The notes below the pieces were generated by a model. The model worked only from the letters and a program-made list of their open reading frames with translations, made no database searches and was not told the DNA's origin. From positions 124,001-188,000 of the forward strand of contig NZ_RFFH01000009.1 of assembly GCF_003696265.1 (NCBI RefSeq): a stretch of 64,000 bases of DNA, read 5' to 3'. This document shows positions 50,983-59,744 of this stretch, piece after piece. Source of the DNA: Nocardia stercoris. GTDB lineage: Bacteria > Actinomycetota > Actinomycetes > Mycobacteriales > Mycobacteriaceae. The translations under genes were made by a program, and so were the position numbers. Position 1 is the stretch's first letter. The number at the start of each line of letters is the position of its first letter.

Positions 50983-52490
50983 CGACCACCGAATCCACCG
51001 GCCGGGTGGGCTACGAATACGAGCGCCGCTCGTACGGCCTGTGGCAGAAGCCACGCAGCGCAGGCCTTTTCGGGCTGCGCTGGGGCGAGACCGTGCTGGG
51101 GTTCGTGGTCGTGCTCACCGCCCTGATGACCGCGCTGATCGCGGGGCCGCAACCGGCCTTCGCCGTCGCGGGTGTCGGTGTGGTGGTCATGGTTCCACTG
51201 GTGTGGCGGACGGGGGGCCGCTCCGGTTACGAGACGGGATGGATGATGTTCCACTGGTTGCGCGGCCGCAGTAACGGTGAGCACGTCTACCGTGGCGGTC
51301 GCTTCTCGCGGATCCCCGGCGGGATGGCCCGGCTGCCCGGTCTGATGGCACCCTCCAAGCTGTACGAGGGGATCGACGCCGGCGGCTACAGCTTCGGCAT
51401 GATCCACCTGCCCCAGTTCGCCCACTACACCGTGGTTCTGCGGGCCTGGCCGCAGGGCCACGAGGCCGTCGACCAGCCGGTGATCGACCGCTGGGTGTCG
51501 GCGTGGGGCACCTTCCTGGCCTCGCTGGGGCAGACCTCCGACATCGTCGCGGTGGTACCGGTGATCGACACCGTCCCCGAGACCGGCAACCGGTTGCTCA
51601 CCGAGGTGTCGACCATCACCCATCCCGAGGCGCCGGATCTGGCGCAGCAGGTGATGTTCGAGCTGGCGACCGAATTGCCCCAGGAGCGTGTGCAATTGCT
51701 GCCCAGGGTGTCGATCACGTTCAAGGCCACCACGGCCGAGCGGCGCAAGAACCCCGCCGAGGAGGCCGTCGAGATCGGCCGCCGGCTGCCGGGCATCTGC
51801 GCGGCGCTGGCCGAGGCCGGGGTGCGGGCGCAGCCGATGTCGGCGGACGAGGTGATCTCGTTCATCCGCCGCAGCTACGACCCCGCCTCGCAAGCGGATC
51901 TGGAGGTGGCGGCCGGTGAGCCCGGTGGCCATGGCCTGGACTGGGCCGACGCCGGCCCGGTCTCGCACGAGGAGCGCTGGGACCACTTCCTGCACGACGG
52001 CGGACGGTCGGTGACCTGGGAGATGGACACCGCCCCCGAGGGCGCGGTCGACGAACGGGTGCTGCAGCGCCTGCTGGCACCGAATCCCGAAGTGCCGCGC
52101 AAGCGCATCGCGATCGTCTACCGGCCGCATTCGGCCGCCGACGCCGCGGAGATCGTCGACGACGACTACAAGAACGCCCTCGTCGCCCAGCAGAGCGAAC
52201 GTGGTGTGGTGTCCGCGGCGGCCACGCTGCGGGTCGGCGCCACCCAGCAGGCCCGCGAGGAACAAGCCCGCGGCCACGGTGTCACTCGCTTCGGTGCCCT
52301 GGTGACCATCACCGAGCCGCTGCGCGGTGACCTGCCCCGGATCGAATCCATCACCCGGGACCTGTCCACTCAGGCGCGCTTGAAGATCCGGCGGTGTTAC
52401 CGCTACCAGGCGGCCGCGTTCGCGGCGTCGCTGGGGTGCGGGGTGATCCTGCCGGAGCACGCGTCGATCCCGAACGCGCTGGCGGGGTGA
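50979..52490 (+). CDS. SCO6880-family protein of actinobacterial conjugation/secretion clusters
   Basis: A 503-residue protein with two N-terminal helices (VLGFVVVLTALMTALIAGPQ, FAVAGVGVVVMVPLVW, about residues 39-80) and a large soluble domain including YGLWQKPRSAGLFGLRWGET and ITFKATTAERRKNPAEEAVE. It fits my recollection of the SCO6880 family, repeatedly found next to VirB4-like ATPases in actinobacterial clusters. The two short helices followed by a soluble domain suggest a role like VirB3/PrgI plus the N-terminal part of VirB4. Gap to the next gene is 7 bases. Confidence 0.72.
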   Translation: MTTTESTGRVGYEYERRSYGLWQKPRSAGLFGLRWGETVLGFVVVLTALMTALIAGPQPAFAVAGVGVVVMVPLVWRTGGRSGYETGWMMFHWLRGRSNGEHVYRGGRFSRIPGGMARLPGLMAPSKLYEGIDAGGYSFGMIHLPQFAHYTVVLRAWPQGHEAVDQPVIDRWVSAWGTFLASLGQTSDIVAVVPVIDTVPETGNRLLTEVSTITHPEAPDLAQQVMFELATELPQERVQLLPRVSITFKATTAERRKNPAEEAVEIGRRLPGICAALAEAGVRAQPMSADEVISFIRRSYDPASQADLEVAAGEPGGHGLDWADAGPVSHEERWDHFLHDGGRSVTWEMDTAPEGAVDERVLQRLLAPNPEVPRKRIAIVYRPHSAADAAEIVDDDYKNALVAQQSERGVVSAAATLRVGATQQAREEQARGHGVTRFGALVTITEPLRGDLPRIESITRDLSTQARLKIRRCYRYQAAAFAASLGCGVILPEHASIPNALAG

Positions 52491-52497
52491 GCGTCGC

Positions 52498-55400
52498 GTG
52501 ACCGAGGAGGACCTGCAGCCGCGCCGGCGGGGCGCGCCGCCCCGCTACCGGGAGCGGATCGTCGACACCGCGAACCCCGACCCGATCGGCCGGGGCGCGC
52601 ACACCGCTGCGGCGGAACGGGAATCGCTGCGGGCGCTCGGCGACGGCGAACCGGCGCCCGCGCCGGCGTGGGCGGTCGACCTGCCCGCCCGGGCGGTGCC
52701 GGAGAAGTCCGGTGGCCGGCTGCGCCGGTGGCTGTCGGACCGGGGACGCGACAACACCGCTGAACCTCGGCTACGCGATGTACCCAAGGATCTGGGCCGC
52801 CCGGCGCGGGATCCGGGCCGGGGCGCGCCGCCCGGCCGCCGCGCGCGGCCCGACGCGGCCGAGGTCGATCCGCGGGATCGGGGTCCGCATCCGCAGGACC
52901 GCCCGGGTCGCGACGAGATGCGTCCGCGCCGGCCCGAACGTGATGTGCGGGAGCGGCGGGACGACTGGGACCGGCGTGGTGATCGGGAACGACGGGACGA
53001 TCTGGACCGTCGTGACGACCGGGTGTGGCGGGATGACCGTGAGCGCTTCGAGGGTCTGGATCGCCGTGAGGATCGGGGTCGGCGGGATGACCGTGAGCGC
53101 TTCGAGGGTCTGGATCGCCGTGAGGATCGGGGTCGGCGGGATGACCGTGAGCGCTTCGAGGGTCTGGATCGCCGTGAGGATCGGGGTCGGCGTGACGACC
53201 GCGAGCGCCGGGAAGACTTGGAGCGCCGTGACGAGCGGGCGCGGCGGGACGGCCGCGATCGGCGGGACGACCGGGACCCGCGCACGGCGAGTCGCGGTGC
53301 CGCCGAACATGATCCACGGGAACGGCGGACCGAGCGCGATCCGCGCGCCGACGGCCGCCGGGGTGCGGACGGGGACGAGTTGCGTCCTAGCCGGGTAGCG
53401 GGACCCGAAGGGGGCCGCCGCGCGGACGACGAGGGCCGGCGCCGGGCCGGTCGGCTCGCCGGGGACGCCGGCCGCCGGCGCCGCGACGACGAACACGCAC
53501 AGCGCGCGGCCACCGAACGCCGCGGCCCGGCCGCGGACGGTGACCGCGCCCGCCGGCCGATCACCGATATCGACCGGGATGCGGAACGGATATCCGGCCG
53601 CGGGGACCGGTACCGCGATGTGCCCGACCGCCGGGCCGACGATCGGCGCGGTGGGAACGAAATGCGCCCGCCGGCAAGCGGATTCGACAGCGATCGCGCC
53701 ATCTACCGGGCACCTCTGCCGCCGCCGGGACTGCGCGGGCAGGTGCTCGGCGACCGGGACTCCGCCCGCCTCGGCGCGCCCGGCCCGTCGGCACCCGCCT
53801 TCCCCGACGACTTCGGCGCCCCGCGCGGCCCGGCCGCCGCACGCGGTGTCGCCGAGCGCTCGGACCTCGGCTCGCCGGTGGAAGGCGCGGCAGTCGACTC
53901 CGGTCCGGCGCCCGGAGAGTTCGGCATCGACGAGATCGCCGCCCCGGCGCCGAGCGGCCGACGGGGATCCAGGCTGCGACGCGGTTCGGAAGCCGGTGTG
54001 CCGGGGTCGGATTCCGATGTGGATCGCCTCAGGAGTTCCGCTGGTCCGGCGGAGTCGGCGGCCGGTCTGCGACGCGGCTCGGAAACCGGAGTGCCGGAGT
54101 CGGGTACCTATGGGGACCGCGTCGGAAATTCCGCTGAGTCGGTGGCCGACCTGCGCCCCGGTTCGAAAACCGGAGTGCCGGGGTCGGATTCCGATGTAGA
54201 TCGCCTCGGGAGTTCCGCTGGTCCGGCGGAGTCGGCGGCCGGTCTGCGACGCGGCTCGGAAACCGGAGTGCCGGAGCCGGGTACCTATGGGGACCGCGTC
54301 GGGAATTCCGCTGGTTCCGCGGAGTCGTCAGCCGGTCCGCGGGGCGCGCCGGATGCCGGAGTGCCGGAGTCGGGTACCTATGGGGACCGCGTCAGGAATT
54401 CCGCTGGTTCCGCGGTGTCGTCAGCCGGTCTGCGGCGCTCGCCGGATGCAGGTGTGCCGGAGTCGGGCGTCGGTGGCCGACGCGGCGCTGCTGGGCCAGC
54501 AGGTTCGGCTGCGGCGGGCCGTGGGGCCGAGCCTGGTACGGACGAGGGCGATCGACTGTCTGACGCCGGACACGCCGATGCGGCTGTCGGTCTCGGACAG
54601 ACGCCGGAGAAACCTGCGGCGGAATCGGGTACCGATGGCCGTCCCGGTGCTGTTGCTGGGCAGGCTGATTCAGCGACCGGTCGGCGGCGCGGCTCGGAAG
54701 CTGATGTGTCCGCACCGGGTATCGGCCGTGGCGCTGCTGCGGGGCAGCCTGATTCGGCGGTCGACTCGGATTCCCGTGCGGTAGTTGCGGGGCAGGCCGG
54801 CTCGGCGCAGGAAACTTCCGCCGAGTCCGGTGTGGTCCAGGCCGGTGGAGGGGAATTCGGCACTGCCGGTTCGGATATGCGGGCCGACGGTGTCGATCCT
54901 GCGGCGCGAGCAGGGAACACGCCGCCTGTAGCGCGAAAAGGCCGGGCGCCCAAGGGGCGTGCGGCGGGGCGGCAGGCCGAGCCGGGGGCTCGGCGGCAGG
55001 CCCCGGGTGGCCGGCGGTCGGAGTCTCGGTCCGCGGAAACGGGTATGTCCAGCGGTATGGCCGAGGGGCAGGGCGAGATGCGTCAGGGCGGTTCCACCAC
55101 AGCACGTGCGGGTGAGGAACCCGCAACACCGCGGCGCGCGGTGCCGGGCCGGTTCCCGGGCGCTCCCCGGCGTCCGGCCGGAGGCAGCGCGGCCCGGCCC
55201 GGCACCGAGCGGCGGCCGAGCGAGCGCGGCACGGCCGCCCCCGTGGCCCGCAGCCGCAAGGTCGCACCGGACCCGCAGCGGGGCAAGCGCGGTAAGGGCG
55301 GGGCACAACGGCCGCGGCAACAGCGTTCCGGCCCGCCGCTGCTCGACGACGTCACCCGCGCCAACTACGAGGCGATCGCCCGTGAGCGCGGCGGGTTGCG

Positions 55401-57018
55401 CGCGGCGTGGGCGGCCTTCCGGATCCGCACCGACGACCTGCGCCGCATGAACGCCGCCGCTCGCCTGGAGGCGGTGGTGGAGGACGGTTTCGACCGCGAC
55501 ACCCTGCCGCTCACCGATCGCGGCTACGCCGGACCGGGTGGCGGCCGGATGAGCGTGGTCGGCCGCCCGGTGGAGTACCGGGCCACCACCGCGCAGGTCG
55601 CGGGGCTGTGGCCGTGGTCGGTCGGCGCGGGCGCGCCGCTGATCGGCACCCCGCTGGGTTCGCATCTGCACACCGGCGCGCCGGTCTGCTTCGACCCGAT
55701 GAACTGGTTCATGCGCGGCAGTTTCATCACCGCGCCGAGCCTGTTCGTGTTGGGCCTCAACGGTTTCGGTAAGTCCTCGCTGGTCCGGCGGATCGTGCTC
55801 GGCGGTGTGGCGCAGGGGATCACCCCGCTGGTGCTGGCCGACGTCAAGCCCGACTACCGCAAGCTGGTCGAACTGGTCGGCGGCCAGGTCATCGACCTGG
55901 GTTACGGCCATGGCCAGCTGAATCCGCTGGCCGGCGGTGTGCTCGGGGCGATCGTGCCGCAGCTCGACCATCTGCCGCAGGTGCAGGAGCAGGTGCTGCA
56001 GGAACTACGCGCCCGGCAGGTCACCCTGATCGCGGGTCTGGTGGAACTGGTTCGAGGTTCGCGGGTCCGCGATTTCGAGGAGACCCTGGTCTCCACCGCG
56101 CTGCGGATCCTGTACCGGGAGGGCAGCGGTTTCACCGCCGCCGAGCCGCCGATCATGGAGAACCTGCTCGAGGTGATCGTCGCGGGCGGTGACCAGCTCA
56201 TGCTGGACGCCGGTGCCGACACCCCCGGGGAATACCAGGAGTCGATCAAGGGCCTGCGGCGTTCGCTGCGGGCGCTGACCTCCGGACCGTTCGGCGCGAT
56301 CTTCAACGGGCAGACCACGACTCCGATCGACACCGGTTCGGTGGCGGTGTGCATCGACGTCTCGCACATCCCCAACGGGGACAAGAAACTCAAGGCCGCG
56401 GTCATGCTGGCCTGCTGGGCCGACGGTTTCGCCTCGGTGGAGGCCGCGCACGTGCTGGCCGACGCCGAGCTGGGTCCGCAGCGGTACTTCCAGGTCGTCA
56501 TGGACGAGTTGTGGCAGGTGCTGGGCCTGGGCGACTTCATGGTCGACCGGGTCGACGAGCTGACCCGGTTGCAGCGTGGCCTGGCCACGTCGCTGATCAT
56601 GATCAGCCACACCATCAAGGACCTCCAGTCGCTCGGTTCGGAGGCGGCGATCGCGAAGGCGGTCGGCTTCCTGGAACGCGCGCGGGCCAAGATCTTCGGC
56701 GCACTACCGCCGGAGGAGATCAAGCGGCTGGACTCGACGGTGCCGTTCACCGTCGCCGAGGAGGAGATGGTGACCGGCTGGTCGGCGCCGCAGGCCCTGA
56801 CCGGTGAGGCGCTCAAGCCCGGCCAGACCCGGCCGCCCGCACCGGGTACCGGCAAGTTCCTGCTCAAGATCGGTGAGGACCGGCGCCCCGGCATCCCGTT
56901 CCAGATGGAGTTCACGCTCTCGGAGAAGGAGAGCGGAATCCACGACACCAACCAGCGGTTCAGCGAGTTCAACGAGTCCACCGATCGCCGCGGCGACGAG
57001 GGGAGTGGTGCCGCATGA
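52498..57018 (+). CDS. VirB4/TraC-like secretion ATPase with giant repeat-rich N-terminus
   Basis: A 1,506-residue protein. Residues about 1-950 are disordered, Arg/Asp/Glu/Ser/Gly-rich, with two repeat blocks: three 18-residue units around residues 178-231 and about six 31-residue units around residues 493-675. The ATPase starts near residue 955: SLFVLGLNGFGKSSLVRRIV (Walker A 1086-1094, Lys1092), MLADVKPDYRKLVELVGGQV, and QVVMDELWQVLG (Walker B, Asp1336-Glu1337). The hexameric VirB4/TraC family powers T4SS assembly and transport. No membrane helix is evident, so it probably docks through the SCO6880-type partner. GTG 52498 start; the stop overlaps the next ATG (ATGA). Confidence 0.82.
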   Translation: MTEEDLQPRRRGAPPRYRERIVDTANPDPIGRGAHTAAAERESLRALGDGEPAPAPAWAVDLPARAVPEKSGGRLRRWLSDRGRDNTAEPRLRDVPKDLGRPARDPGRGAPPGRRARPDAAEVDPRDRGPHPQDRPGRDEMRPRRPERDVRERRDDWDRRGDRERRDDLDRRDDRVWRDDRERFEGLDRREDRGRRDDRERFEGLDRREDRGRRDDRERFEGLDRREDRGRRDDRERREDLERRDERARRDGRDRRDDRDPRTASRGAAEHDPRERRTERDPRADGRRGADGDELRPSRVAGPEGGRRADDEGRRRAGRLAGDAGRRRRDDEHAQRAATERRGPAADGDRARRPITDIDRDAERISGRGDRYRDVPDRRADDRRGGNEMRPPASGFDSDRAIYRAPLPPPGLRGQVLGDRDSARLGAPGPSAPAFPDDFGAPRGPAAARGVAERSDLGSPVEGAAVDSGPAPGEFGIDEIAAPAPSGRRGSRLRRGSEAGVPGSDSDVDRLRSSAGPAESAAGLRRGSETGVPESGTYGDRVGNSAESVADLRPGSKTGVPGSDSDVDRLGSSAGPAESAAGLRRGSETGVPEPGTYGDRVGNSAGSAESSAGPRGAPDAGVPESGTYGDRVRNSAGSAVSSAGLRRSPDAGVPESGVGGRRGAAGPAGSAAAGRGAEPGTDEGDRLSDAGHADAAVGLGQTPEKPAAESGTDGRPGAVAGQADSATGRRRGSEADVSAPGIGRGAAAGQPDSAVDSDSRAVVAGQAGSAQETSAESGVVQAGGGEFGTAGSDMRADGVDPAARAGNTPPVARKGRAPKGRAAGRQAEPGARRQAPGGRRSESRSAETGMSSGMAEGQGEMRQGGSTTARAGEEPATPRRAVPGRFPGAPRRPAGGSAARPGTERRPSERGTAAPVARSRKVAPDPQRGKRGKGGAQRPRQQRSGPPLLDDVTRANYEAIARERGGLRAAWAAFRIRTDDLRRMNAAARLEAVVEDGFDRDTLPLTDRGYAGPGGGRMSVVGRPVEYRATTAQVAGLWPWSVGAGAPLIGTPLGSHLHTGAPVCFDPMNWFMRGSFITAPSLFVLGLNGFGKSSLVRRIVLGGVAQGITPLVLADVKPDYRKLVELVGGQVIDLGYGHGQLNPLAGGVLGAIVPQLDHLPQVQEQVLQELRARQVTLIAGLVELVRGSRVRDFEETLVSTALRILYREGSGFTAAEPPIMENLLEVIVAGGDQLMLDAGADTPGEYQESIKGLRRSLRALTSGPFGAIFNGQTTTPIDTGSVAVCIDVSHIPNGDKKLKAAVMLACWADGFASVEAAHVLADAELGPQRYFQVVMDELWQVLGLGDFMVDRVDELTRLQRGLATSLIMISHTIKDLQSLGSEAAIAKAVGFLERARAKIFGALPPEEIKRLDSTVPFTVAEEEMVTGWSAPQALTGEALKPGQTRPPAPGTGKFLLKIGEDRRPGIPFQMEFTLSEKESGIHDTNQRFSEFNESTDRRGDEGSGAA
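53027..53192 (+). repeat. 54-bp tandem repeat in VirB4-like N-terminus
   Basis: Three near-identical 54-bp units (period 54: 53041, 53095, 53149) encode ERFEGLDRREDRGRRDD, an alternating Arg/Asp/Glu segment. The near-identity suggests recent expansion or gene-conversion. Confidence 0.85.
53973..54525 (+). repeat. About 93-bp tandem repeats in VirB4-like N-terminus
   Basis: Five to six degenerate units of about 31 residues, each beginning LRRGSE-type and containing GVP-[EG]-S or PG followed by [ST]-[YD]-[GS]-D-[RV]. Two alternating versions are seen, one with SDSDVDRL and one with TYGDRV, implying ordered duplication. Confidence 0.75.
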
Positions 57019-57323
57019 TGCCGCACCGGTCGTATCGGCGGGTTTCGCCGCAGGTCAGACAGACGGCGGTGGAGCAGGTGGTGGCGCTGACCGGCAAGCT
57101 GCGCAGCGAGTCGGAGGCCTGCCGGGTGGTGGCCGAACAGATCGGCGTGCACACCAATTCGGTGCGCAACTGGGTTCGCGCGGCCGAACGACCGGGCCTG
57201 GATCGGCTCGACGCGGGTGCGTTGCGCCGCCAGGTGGCGTTGCTGCAGCAGCAGCTGGCCGCCGCGGCGGAGATGAACCGTTCCCTGGTCGATTCGCTGA
57301 ACGAAACCAACCGGGCCACATGA
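57015..57323 (+). CDS. IS3-type transposase OrfA-like HTH protein
   Basis: A 102-residue protein with an N-terminal helix-turn-helix and short coiled coil: SPQVRQTAVEQVVALTGKL, ACRVVAEQIGVHTNSVRNWV (about 37-56), RAAERPGLDRLDAG, then ALRRQVALLQQQLAAAAEMN. This is the usual arrangement of IS3-family OrfA. No OrfB, inverted repeats or target duplication lie nearby; the gene is joined to the VirB4-like gene by ATGA overlap and is followed 31 bases later by the hydrolase gene. It therefore looks like a retained DNA-binding or regulatory protein rather than a live insertion sequence. Confidence 0.7.
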   Translation: MMPHRSYRRVSPQVRQTAVEQVVALTGKLRSESEACRVVAEQIGVHTNSVRNWVRAAERPGLDRLDAGALRRQVALLQQQLAAAAEMNRSLVDSLNETNRAT

Positions 57324-57354
57324 TCGGTGGGCCGCGTTCCGGCACCGGTGGCCC

Positions 57355-59118
57355 GTGAACGCGCGGACGATGGTCGGTCTCACGCTGGGCAGTGTGCTCG
57401 CTCTGATCACGCTGGTCGTCGTGATCGTGCTCCCGGCCTCCGACGACTCGTGCGCCGATTCCCCGACCGTCACCAACAGCAGTACGGCGCAAGGGGATCC
57501 GAATCTGGCGGCGGCCACCTCGGCGGGCCCGACGTCGACCGCGGGCGACGGCTCGACGTCGGCTACGGCCGCGTTGTCGTCCACCACGGCGACGAGTAGC
57601 ACTGCGCCGGTACCGGTTCCGATCGAATCGCAGAACCCCGCCACGAGCGCGCCCGACACCCCGGCCACCGTGGCCGCCCCGCAGCCGGTGGCCGCGATCA
57701 CCTCGGGCACACCGCCGTTGGGTCCGATCCGGCGAACCTGGCCGCTGGCGGCGGGCACCTTCACCATCTCCGATGTGTTCGGCGCACGCAACGGCACCCA
57801 CCTGGGTGTGGACCTGGCCGGCGCGGACGGGACCCCGATCTATTCGGTGGCCGACGGGCGGGTGGTCGCGGCGGGACCGGCGGCGGGCTTCGGCAATTGG
57901 ATCGTGATCGACTCGATCGACGTCAACGGGCGGCCGTTCTCCGCGGTGTACGGGCACGAATGGCCTTCCGGGGTGCGGGTGCACGTCGGAGACCAGGTGA
58001 AGGCCGGCCAGCAGATCGGCAATATCGGCAGCGCCGGTCAATCCACCGGCCCGCACTTGCATTTCGAGATCGTGCCCGGCGGCCGGCTGACCGGCGGCCA
58101 CCAGATCGACCCGCTGCCCTGGCTGGACGGCGCACCCACCCCGCAATCCTCCGGGGCCTGGCCGTTCTCGGCGAATCCGATGTGCAGCATGGGTTTCGGC
58201 ACCGCGGGCGGGGCGCTGGCCGACGGCAAGGTCCCGCCGGAACTCGACCTGTGGTATCGCCGGGCCGGTTCCCTGTGCCCCGAGATCGCGCCCTCGGTGC
58301 TGGCGGCGCAGGGGCGGCAGGAGTCGGGTTTCCGGCGCGGTCTCACCTCGCCGGCCGGTGCTGTCGGCCTGGCCCAGTTCCTGCCCTCCACCGCACAATT
58401 GATCGATCCCGACGACGGCAAGCCGTATCTCATCGACGCCGAGGGCAACGGTAACGCGAGCCTGTGGGACGACGGTGACGCGATCATGGCGCAGGGCCGC
58501 TACATGTGCGCGCTGGCGCACGGCATCGAACGGTGGATCGCCGAGGGCCGGGTCCGCGGTGAGGTGGTCCCGCTGGCGCTGGCCGCCTACAACGCCGGCA
58601 GCGGCGCGGTGCTGGCGTCGGGCGGGATGCCGAACCAGGTAGCCGCGCACTTCTCCGAGACCCAGCCCTACGTGGCCAACATTCTGGCGATGGAACCGCA
58701 GTATCGCGCGGCGGGTTCCGAGGGCCGGTTCGAGCCGGGCAACGGCACCGCGGGCAGCCAGATCGTGCAGGCCGGACAGCAGTGGACCGGGACGCCGTAC
58801 GTGTGGGGTGCCGGTGGCCCGCAGGGGCCGTCGAACGGCGGCCTGGACGGGCCCGGGCTCACCTCGGCCGCGGTGTTCGCCGCCTCTCAGGGCGCGGTCA
58901 CCTTGCCGCGCACCGCCGAACAGCAGTGGGAGTTCGGCGGTGAGGTGAAGTGGCAGGCGGCTCGGCCCGGGGATCTGGTGTTCAGTTCGTTCGGCCCGCG
59001 TGGACCCGCGCAGGTCGGGATCTACCTGGGTAACGGCAGCATGCTGTACGCCGCGCCGGGGACCGGGGTCGCCGCGGCCTCGGTTCCCGGTGATGCCCGA
59101 TTGCGGCGGGTGTTGTGA
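57355..59118 (+). CDS. Three-module cell wall hydrolase: M23 peptidase, SLT-like, inactive NlpC/P60
   Basis: A 587-residue protein with an N-terminal helix (MVGLTLGSVLALITLVVVIV), a Ser/Thr-rich linker, then an M23 (LytM) module with His149 and Asp153 (THLGVDL) and His234/His236 (PHLHFE); a lytic transglycosylase-like module with QGRQESGF (Glu323) and GLTSPAGAVGLAQFLPS; and an NlpC/P60-like C-terminus. In the last, the DCSGL nucleophile site reads D498-G499-P500-G501-L502 and the usual His before the VGIYLG strand is Gln553, so the third module should be inactive. Such proteins open peptidoglycan for channel assembly. GTG 57355 start. Confidence 0.82.
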   Translation: MNARTMVGLTLGSVLALITLVVVIVLPASDDSCADSPTVTNSSTAQGDPNLAAATSAGPTSTAGDGSTSATAALSSTTATSSTAPVPVPIESQNPATSAPDTPATVAAPQPVAAITSGTPPLGPIRRTWPLAAGTFTISDVFGARNGTHLGVDLAGADGTPIYSVADGRVVAAGPAAGFGNWIVIDSIDVNGRPFSAVYGHEWPSGVRVHVGDQVKAGQQIGNIGSAGQSTGPHLHFEIVPGGRLTGGHQIDPLPWLDGAPTPQSSGAWPFSANPMCSMGFGTAGGALADGKVPPELDLWYRRAGSLCPEIAPSVLAAQGRQESGFRRGLTSPAGAVGLAQFLPSTAQLIDPDDGKPYLIDAEGNGNASLWDDGDAIMAQGRYMCALAHGIERWIAEGRVRGEVVPLALAAYNAGSGAVLASGGMPNQVAAHFSETQPYVANILAMEPQYRAAGSEGRFEPGNGTAGSQIVQAGQQWTGTPYVWGAGGPQGPSNGGLDGPGLTSAAVFAASQGAVTLPRTAEQQWEFGGEVKWQAARPGDLVFSSFGPRGPAQVGIYLGNGSMLYAAPGTGVAAASVPGDARLRRVL

Positions 59119-59702
59119 TGGTCCCTAGTCGTTCGCGACCGTTAGCCTGGAGGTATCCGATCGTTCGCGCGAGTCTGGTGGTGATGCTGATGGTCGGCGT
59201 CGCGTCGGTGAGTGCCGCATGTGCGGGCGGCAGTGGCGATTCCGCCACGTCCTCCGTCGCGGTGAGTTCCACCACCCGCCGGCTGGAGGCGGCGCCGCAG
59301 CCGGATCCCGCGTCGCCCGACGGCGTGGCGGTGGCCGCGCTGCGGGAGATCTACACCTGGCACCCGGCCGACGAGATGCCCGGTGCGTCCCTGGAGCGGG
59401 CCCGGAAGTGGCTGGGGCCCAACCTGATCCGGATACTGGATACACCCGCGTCGGATGCCGGCCCGAAACCCTCACTGCAGTGGGGTGATTGGGCCCGGGC
59501 TCGGGCGCAGGTCGAGGCCTTCACCTTCGCTTCGGGGGAGAAGGCGCCGCCCGGCGCCGATCCGGACCACCAGCAGTACAAGATCGGAATCGAGCAGACG
59601 GCCGTCTACCCCGACGGCCACCGGGACCAGCTGGCCCCGGCCACGGTCATCGCCACCGTCGTGCGCACCGCCGACGGCTGGCGACTCGACGAATTCCACT
59701 GA
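59118..59702 (+). CDS. Lipoprotein of the T4SS-like cluster, NTF2/VirB8-like end
   Basis: A 194-residue lipoprotein: basic start, hydrophobic segment VRASLVVMLMVGVASV, lipobox SAACAGG (Cys at about residue 35), then a ~150-residue domain with ALREIYTWHPADEMPGASLE and RARKWLGPNLIRILDTPASD, ending TADGWRLDEFH, a strand typical of NTF2-like or VirB8-type folds. GTG 59115 is an alternative start one codon upstream. It follows the hydrolase immediately, so both are probably placed outside the membrane at the channel. Confidence 0.62.
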   Translation: MVPSRSRPLAWRYPIVRASLVVMLMVGVASVSAACAGGSGDSATSSVAVSSTTRRLEAAPQPDPASPDGVAVAALREIYTWHPADEMPGASLERARKWLGPNLIRILDTPASDAGPKPSLQWGDWARARAQVEAFTFASGEKAPPGADPDHQQYKIGIEQTAVYPDGHRDQLAPATVIATVVRTADGWRLDEFH

Positions 59703-59744
59703 GCGGCAAGCAGCGACGGACACGGTCAGCACAGGAGGCTCCCG

